NCBI RefSeq assembly: GCF_019423705.1
Contig: NZ_JAHZAX010000007.1
Span: 105,842 to 169,841 of the forward strand
Origin: Ruminococcus sp.
GTDB taxonomy: Bacteria; Bacillota; Clostridia; Oscillospirales; Ruminococcaceae
DNA length: 64,000 bases
Reading direction: 5' to 3'
A model generated the notes under the pieces. It did not search any database and had not been told where the DNA came from. It saw only the letters and a program-made list of their open reading frames with translations. Shown here piece by piece: positions 59,630-64,000 of the stretch; the stretch's first letter is position 1; every line of letters begins with the position of its first letter. A program made the position numbers and the translations under genes.

Positions 59630-59684
59630 GTAGGGGCGAAAATTGTTGTTCGACAAGGCTCACAACAATTTATGTTCGCCCGTT
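59630..59684 (+). repeat. Palindromic repeat, type D
   Basis: GTAGGGGCGAAAATTGTTG, loop TTCGACAAGGCTCA, CAACAATTTATGTTC, GCCCGTT; nearly identical to 4384-4440. Confidence 0.85.
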
Positions 59685-59793
59685 TGATGATGACTGTGGC
59701 GGATATGCTGGTCAACGTTGTTTGGCGTTTATATTTATAATTGTGTATAATTTTGTGTAATAATTTGTGTAATAAATTTTTGAGGGCGGAAAT

Positions 59794-61107
59794 TTGAAAA
59801 GACATAAAATAATTGCCGCAGGGCTTTGTGGGCTTACTGCGGCGGCTGTGCTTTTGGTTTCGGGGTGCAGTCTTGGGGGCAAAAGCTCTGAGGTCGGAAA
59901 AGGCGGCAAAGAAACCAAAATGGTGAACACTCACGTCACCTATATAGAGGGCAATTCCGAGAAGCAGACTGAGACGGGCACAAATACAGATACAAAGACG
60001 TCTAAAACGTCTAAGACTGAGACTTCGGCGGAGAAAGATGAGCCTTTGCAGCTCGAGATACCCGACACGGCGGAATATCTTGCGGACTTTTTATCGGCGG
60101 ACGAAAAGCTGGTGTTTTCGCAGCTTTACAGCGGTCTTGCGGACTTTGAGACTGATATCGACATAAAAAACAGCGTGATTTACAAGGACGATATCGGGGC
60201 TTTTATTTCTATGCTCACGGCGGCGTGTCCTTATATCGACTACATCGGTTCGGAATACACCATTTGTATGGACGCTGAGGGCTATGTTTCGGCTATCGAG
60301 GTCACATATGACAGGTCAAGGGAGCAGGCAGAGCAGGAGACTGCGGCTGTTGAACAGCGCATTGCGGAGATGATCGCAGGGGTAGAGAAAGGCTGGTCGG
60401 ACTATGACAAGGCGCTCTATTTCCACGACAGCATAATACTTAACTGCCAATATGACGACGGGGCGGATAATCCTTATTCGGCATATGGCTGTCTTATCGA
60501 GGGCAGGGCGGTCTGTGAGGGCTATGCAAAGGCTATGCAGCTTTTGTGTACCCGTGCAGGGCTAAAGTGTTTGCCTGTGGCAGGGAAGGCTTATGACGGC
60601 GGAACTGTTCAGCCACACTTGTGGAACAAGGTCAGACTTGACGGAGAATGGGTGAACATCGACCTCACTTGGGACGATCCTGTGACGGACGCCGGTGAGG
60701 ATTATATAAGGTATGATTATTTCGGCTTGACGGACGCTGAGTGCGCAAAGGATCATACTGTGGACGAAAACAAGTATGTGAATTATCCCGAGGCTTTTTC
60801 ATCGGCGGCAAATTATTACAGGCGCACGGGGCTTTATGCCGAAAGCGGCGACGATATTTTCAGCCTTATGTGCTCGTCTGTGGAAAAGGCTATGGGCGAA
60901 AAGGGCATTGCAAGGCTTAAATGCGCTGACGAGGACGTTTATAATGCAGCGATCGAGGAGCTTTTCGGCGGCGACGGAACTGTTATTTTTGACGTGCTCA
61001 AAGAGGCCTATTCACGGCAGGGCGGCGACTGGTCAACAGGCAGCTATGCGGTGATAAAAAATGCGGAGCTTTACACCATTACTGTTATGCTTTATAAAAA
61101 TGAATAG
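59794..61107 (+). CDS. Transglutaminase-fold lipoprotein
   Basis: Surface lipoprotein of 437 residues with lipobox VSGC (Cys25) and a Lys/Thr/Glu linker. A transglutaminase-like cysteine domain spans about residues 190-300. The triad is complete: Cys241 in GRAVCEGYAKAMQ, His275 in QPHLWNKV, Asp290 in NIDLTWDDP. Such domains act as proteases, amidases or cross-linking enzymes on the cell surface. The start is TTG 59794 behind a GGGCGGA site; no ATG fits. It is monocistronic as far as visible. Confidence 0.88.
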   Translation: MKRHKIIAAGLCGLTAAAVLLVSGCSLGGKSSEVGKGGKETKMVNTHVTYIEGNSEKQTETGTNTDTKTSKTSKTETSAEKDEPLQLEIPDTAEYLADFLSADEKLVFSQLYSGLADFETDIDIKNSVIYKDDIGAFISMLTAACPYIDYIGSEYTICMDAEGYVSAIEVTYDRSREQAEQETAAVEQRIAEMIAGVEKGWSDYDKALYFHDSIILNCQYDDGADNPYSAYGCLIEGRAVCEGYAKAMQLLCTRAGLKCLPVAGKAYDGGTVQPHLWNKVRLDGEWVNIDLTWDDPVTDAGEDYIRYDYFGLTDAECAKDHTVDENKYVNYPEAFSSAANYYRRTGLYAESGDDIFSLMCSSVEKAMGEKGIARLKCADEDVYNAAIEELFGGDGTVIFDVLKEAYSRQGGDWSTGSYAVIKNAELYTITVMLYKNE

Positions 61108-61157
61108 GCGCAATGGGCTGAAAAATACAGGAAAAATAAAAAATGTGCGAAAATGTG

Positions 61158-61186
61158 TTGAAATTTAAGACGCATTGTGCTATAAT
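61158..61186 (+). promoter_or_regulatory. Promoter of the signal-peptidase-like gene
   Basis: TTGAAA (61158-61163), 17 bases, TATAAT (61181-61186). Confidence 0.78.
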
Positions 61187-61274
61187 AACTATAATAATGC
61201 GTTGATATCGGCGGCGAAAATGCCGTCGGAGCGCTTTTGTGTGATATTTATTGGAAAGGAATGTTAATATATTT

Positions 61275-62351
61275 ATGAGCAGCGCAACAAAACAGAAGTC
61301 CTCAGCAGGAAAGAACGTTCTGATATTCTTTATTGTTTTTATAATCCTTGAAATGCTTATCGTGGTAGGCGTGGGAAGAGTTTTCAAGAACAAGGACGTT
61401 ACGCCTAGCATTGCAGGATACAGCCTTTACATAATGAACGGCGACGGAATGAAGGACAGGGTGCCGGAGGGTTCACTTGTTATCACTTCAAATATGACGC
61501 CGAGCACCGACAAGATCGGTCAGGCGGTGGTATGTGAAAACGTTCCGAACGTCGGAACAAGCGTATTTTGGCTTTACGACATCTCTTCGACTGATGATAA
61601 TAATGGTGTAGTTTACACGGTTTACCAGGAGAGCGCCCCCACAAAGCTTTATGAGATAAGCTCAAAGGACATTGTGGGCGTGGCTTCGAGTTATTATATG
61701 ACTGCGGGCAAGGTAATAACATTTATGACATCAACATTCGGTATGATCGTATGTGCAGTCGTACCGCTGTTCCTGCTTGTTGTTATCGAGCTTATCATTG
61801 CCATTGCAACACATTCATCTGACGATGATGATGAAGATGAGGACGATGACGAGGAAGAAAAGACAGAGAACGTAACTCTTGACGATTTCCTGTTCGGCGG
61901 AGAGAACGAGGGCGAGCAGATCGCAAGACATAGAAAGCACGTTGACGAGGAGATCGCAGCTCACCGCAAGGCCGAGAAGGCTGAGGACGCTGAGGAAGAG
62001 GTCGAGGAAGTGGAAGAGGTCTCATTCGAGGAGACTGAGCTTCAGTTCACGAGGCCTGAAGAGCCTGTCGAGGAGGCTGCGCCTGCGGAAGAGCCTGTCG
62101 AGGAGGCTGCGCCTGCGGAAGAGCCTAAGTCTGACATTGATCGTTCATACTATGAGAGGGCTTCAAAGCTGCTTGACGAGGCGGCTTCGGGCGAGAGCGA
62201 GGAAGCTTCGCAGCCTGTTGAAAAGGTTGTTAAGCCAAGGGCTGCAAGCACGGCAAAGCCTGCAAAGTCTGCGTCGGCTTCATTGGAGGATCTTATGAAG
62301 CTTATGGAACAGGAGCAGGAAAAGCTTAAGAAGCAGTTGGAAAATAAATAA
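61275..62351 (+). CDS. Signal-peptidase-I-like membrane protein lacking the catalytic serine
   Basis: A 358-residue protein. It has an N-terminal helix (VLIFFIVFIILEMLIVVGVG), an extracellular domain that follows the S26 peptidase pattern, a second helix (MIVCAVVPLFLLVVIELIIAIA), and a long acidic cytosolic tail with a coiled-coil end. The segment NGDGMKDRVPEGSLVI aligns with the SipW-type SGSM-P-GSLVI box, but Gly58 (and Asp57) replace the nucleophile Ser. The domain is therefore probably not a protease. The tail contains a perfect 2 x 30-base repeat (62058-62117) encoding EEPVEEAAPA twice. ATG 61275 is 14 bases after GGAAAGGA, an unusually long gap. Confidence 0.75.
   Translation: MSSATKQKSSAGKNVLIFFIVFIILEMLIVVGVGRVFKNKDVTPSIAGYSLYIMNGDGMKDRVPEGSLVITSNMTPSTDKIGQAVVCENVPNVGTSVFWLYDISSTDDNNGVVYTVYQESAPTKLYEISSKDIVGVASSYYMTAGKVITFMTSTFGMIVCAVVPLFLLVVIELIIAIATHSSDDDDEDEDDDEEEKTENVTLDDFLFGGENEGEQIARHRKHVDEEIAAHRKAEKAEDAEEEVEEVEEVSFEETELQFTRPEEPVEEAAPAEEPVEEAAPAEEPKSDIDRSYYERASKLLDEAASGESEEASQPVEKVVKPRAASTAKPAKSASASLEDLMKLMEQEQEKLKKQLENK
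62058..62117 (+). repeat. Tandem 30-base repeat within the acidic tail
   Basis: Two identical units, 62058-62087 and 62088-62117, with nine bases of a third. Copy number may vary between strains. Confidence 0.9.
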
Positions 62352-62368
62352 TTTTTGAAAGAATTTTG

Positions 62369-62402
62369 TCCGTCGGGCGTAAGGCTCGGCGGATTTTTTG
62401 TA
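62369..62402 (+). terminator. Terminator of the signal-peptidase-like gene
   Basis: TCCGTCGGG pairs with CTCGGCGGA (G-U tolerant) around CGTAAGG. TTTTTTG follows. Confidence 0.8.
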
Positions 62403-62457
62403 TTTTATATACAATTACAATGCTAAAATATTGTACATTATTTTAATGTTTACATTA

Positions 62458-62486
62458 TTGACAGAAAGATAAAAATAATGTATTAT
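62458..62486 (+). promoter_or_regulatory. Promoter of the small secreted protein genes
   Basis: TTGACA (62458-62463), 17 bases, TATTAT (62481-62486). Confidence 0.75.
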
Positions 62487-62541
62487 ATAGCTAAGGAAGT
62501 GTGCCGTTACTAATGACAAAAAAGAAAAGGGAGGAATTATT

Positions 62542-62979
62542 TTGAAAAAGATTGGCACAGTACTATTGTCAACTTGCATGGCAGCAATGGTGGCTATAAA
62601 TGCTTCGGCATCGTATTCGGTTGGATATAGCTCAACTAAAAAATGGTTTATCAACATGAAGAATTATATTGGAAGTGCTTCGATTTATGCATATTCTGAT
62701 AATGTTAGAGGAGATAGTGATATACAGGCAGAGAGCGGGTCATTTGACGCGTTTGAAGTTGGCGCAAAATCAAAGGTATACAAGAGCAATGGAACCCTTG
62801 TTGCATCAAACTCATATACGTATTGCAAGAGTAATACAACAAAGTATTCGTCTGGCGCTATATATTACACAAAAAGTGGAACATATTATTCAATTGGATA
62901 TGCTCATATTAAAGTTGAACAGACCAATAAGTATACGGAACGAATAACTGATAAAACAGCCAATGTAGTTCCCAGCTAG
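62542..62979 (+). CDS. Small secreted protein, AT-rich, unknown
   Basis: A 145-residue protein with a classical signal peptide (KKIGTVLLSTCMAAMVAINASA, cleavage after ASA). The Tyr/Ser/Lys-rich mature part looks beta-structured (YSVGYSSTKKWFINMKNYIG; IYYTKSGTYYSIGYAHIKVEQ). It has one mature Cys. Start TTG 62542 after GGGAGG. Its base composition and codon choice (TAT, AAA, ACA, GGA) are clearly more AT-rich than the genes before it, suggesting recent acquisition. The general shape is bacteriocin-like, but no family is recognised. It is in an operon with 62994. Confidence 0.72.
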   Translation: MKKIGTVLLSTCMAAMVAINASASYSVGYSSTKKWFINMKNYIGSASIYAYSDNVRGDSDIQAESGSFDAFEVGAKSKVYKSNGTLVASNSYTYCKSNTTKYSSGAIYYTKSGTYYSIGYAHIKVEQTNKYTERITDKTANVVPS

Positions 62980-62993
62980 ACAAGGAGGGCAAG

Positions 62994-63503
62994 ATGATGA
63001 ATAAAAAAATAGTTGTAACTGTTGCGGCAGTAGTTTCTGCTGTTGCGATTTCAGCGGTCGCAGTAAGTGCGGCAGATTTTAATGTAGGCTCGCTTCTTGA
63101 CACTAAGACAAATGAAGCTGAAGCGTTGAATGAAGCAATAATTGACGGCGATGATCTGGCGGCATATGAGGAAACAGACCTGTTTGCTTATGCTGAAGAG
63201 GTAATGGCAAAAGAGGGAAAGGCTTATGACGCAGAAGATCATTATGGCGTAAATGAGTATGGCATGACTTATGGATCATCAGCTTGGGCTAAAGGCATAA
63301 GCGATCAGCCTGATCTTATATTGGTGGAAGCAACTAATGGTAAGGTTGGTTATGTGTATAGTGATGAACTCGACGGAGGCGTGCCCGAAACGGTTGATGA
63401 TATAGAGGAATATGAGCGCACTCACAGCCATTATTTCTTGAATGTTTACGAGAGCGACGGAGAAACAGTTATCGGTGAATTTGAAGTAGCTGGTTTGGAA
63501 TAA
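62994..63503 (+). CDS. Secreted protein with NE-GxTYG / GKTVIGEF-type domain
   Basis: A 169-residue secreted protein: signal peptide IVVTVAAVVSAVAISAVAVSAA, acidic linker, then a domain running from NEYGMTYGSSAWAKGISDQPDLILVEATNGKVGYVYSDEL to YESDGETVIGEFEVAG. I recall this domain at the ends of M56/BlaR1-type sensors and in small secreted proteins of Firmicutes; its function is unknown. AAGGAGG (62982-62988) serves ATG 62994 or 62997. It starts 14 bases after the previous stop, so they are an operon. AT-rich like its partner. Confidence 0.78.
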   Translation: MMNKKIVVTVAAVVSAVAISAVAVSAADFNVGSLLDTKTNEAEALNEAIIDGDDLAAYEETDLFAYAEEVMAKEGKAYDAEDHYGVNEYGMTYGSSAWAKGISDQPDLILVEATNGKVGYVYSDELDGGVPETVDDIEEYERTHSHYFLNVYESDGETVIGEFEVAGLE

Positions 63504-63509
63504 AAGATG

Positions 63510-63540
63510 ATGCACAGCCGAAAGGTTGTGCATTTTTTTG
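63510..63540 (+). terminator. Terminator of the secreted-protein operon
   Basis: ATGCACAGCC (63510-63519) pairs with GGTTGTGCAT (63524-63533). TTTTTTG follows. Confidence 0.9.
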
Positions 63541-63675
63541 TTTGACAAGTTGCAAGTAAAGAAGTTTTTCAGGGCAAAAAGTGTGGTTTTGATGTGGTAA
63601 ATGCACATAAAGTTTCAAAATATCGGCGTTTTGGTTGTGAGAAGATACAAACCGAAAAAATATTCAAAAAAAGTG

Positions 63676-63704
63676 TTGACAAACGGGTAGACATAGTGTA
63701 TAAT
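63676..63704 (+). promoter_or_regulatory. tRNA operon promoter
   Basis: TTGACA (63676-63681), 17 bases, TATAAT (63699-63704): both boxes perfect, as expected for stable RNA. Confidence 0.88.
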
Positions 63705-63769
63705 AGATACTGTTGTGAGGGACACGACGAAACAAAGTCAAGAAAAACCGATCAACAAACCAGCTAAAT

Positions 63770-63845
63770 GGGAGCATAGCTCAGCTGGGAGAGCATCTGC
63801 CTTACAAGCAGAGGGTCACAGGTTCGAGCCCTGTTGTTCCCACCA
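63770..63845 (+). tRNA. tRNA-Val (anticodon TAC)
   Basis: Acceptor GGGAGCA (63770-63776) pairs with TGTTCCC (63835-63841). The anticodon loop reads CTTACAA, anticodon TAC. GGTTCGAGCC forms the T arm. CCA is encoded. It is the first gene of a tRNA operon that runs past the window. Confidence 0.97.
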
Positions 63846-63947
63846 ATTATTTCGTGACGGGCAAAGAGATTTGCCTGTCATAGAAAATAATTATTCTTCA
63901 AATTCGGAGAGGCTGAACTCGAAAAGTTTGAAGTTCTTTTTTTCAAT

Positions 63948-64000
63948 GGCCGGGTAGTTCAGCTGGTTAGAACGCTAGCCTGTCACGCTAGAGGTCGTGG
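63948..64000 (+). tRNA. tRNA-Asp (anticodon GTC), 3' end beyond the window
   Basis: GGCCGGGTAGTTCAGCTGG opens the tRNA. The anticodon stem-loop GCTAGCCTGTCACGCTAG gives anticodon GTC. The sequence stops in the variable region. Confidence 0.95.

Noticed and set aside
1769..59684. CRISPR array interpretation of the recurrent palindromes
   Set aside because: Copies are kilobases apart, in both orientations, with no regular spacers and no cas genes.
61261..61278. Five-codon mini-frame overlapping the start of the signal-peptidase-like gene
   Set aside because: Its ATG directly follows the ribosome-binding site with no spacing; more likely chance, although the long spacing to ATG 61275 remains odd.

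Overview
The window reads as a low-to-mid GC, Gram-positive, anaerobic, fibre-degrading Clostridia chromosome, most likely Ruminococcus (Oscillospiraceae). Evidence: sporulation-type genes (gpr, a SpoIID-domain protein), a class B sortase, many Cys-anchored lipoproteins, a T-box leader, MurT/GatD, a GH26 mannanase, a GH5 endoglucanase and a cellobiose 2-epimerase that closely resembles what I remember of the Ruminococcus albus enzyme. Species is inference. Most of the window is ordinary core chromosome. I see no prophage, insertion sequence or CRISPR array.

Layout. 1-2.6 kb: obg (5' truncated), mini-RNase III, yebC. 2.9-8.8 kb: WG-repeat lipoprotein, purB, two unknown proteins, a class III Fic protein. 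8.8-13 kb: sulfur genes metY, a NifS-type desulfurase and thiI. 13.3-17.8 kb: envelope cluster of pncC, sortase B, an SH3/cell-wall hydrolase and a SpoIID protein. 17.9-24.4 kb: zinc-ribbon protein, maf, DUF421 protein, T-box-ilvA-ridA, CLC transporter. 24.6-31 kb: GH26 mannanase, glycosyltransferase, rpsT/gpr, and a solute-binding lipoprotein with an elaborate leader. 31-38 kb: two cytidylate-kinase-like paralogues, ybaK, murT-gatD, MutS-like ATPase, acetyltransferase. 38-45.4 kb: amino-acid ABC operon, nadA, YfhO, cyclophilin lipoprotein. 45.8-54 kb: secA, DUF1015, cellobiose 2-epimerase-PHP, GH5 cellulase. 54-64 kb: acyl-activating/ACP/acyltransferase fusion with its MarR gene, CNNM/CorC protein, transglutaminase lipoprotein, a signal-peptidase-like protein without a nucleophile, two AT-rich secreted proteins, tRNA-Val and the start of tRNA-Asp.

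The less ordinary content is between genes. At least 22 copies of a modular palindromic repeat (ends GTAGGGG...GCCCGTT, interchangeable centres) lie in intergenic DNA. Three segments fold into layered RNA-like structures that I cannot assign to a known class: the leader of the solute-binding protein gene (29229-29355, with two exact TTGGGTAAGG copies), a 3'-terminated segment after nadA (41521-41690, with a possible pseudoknot), and a minus-strand small-RNA-like unit with a UCCCC hairpin loop (57604-57715). The first and third have AAAACG...CGTTTT operator-like palindromes centred about 57-60 bases upstream of their inferred start sites, which suggests shared, probably sugar-responsive, control (inference). 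Nearly all promoters listed fit the sigma-A pattern with a 17-base spacer.
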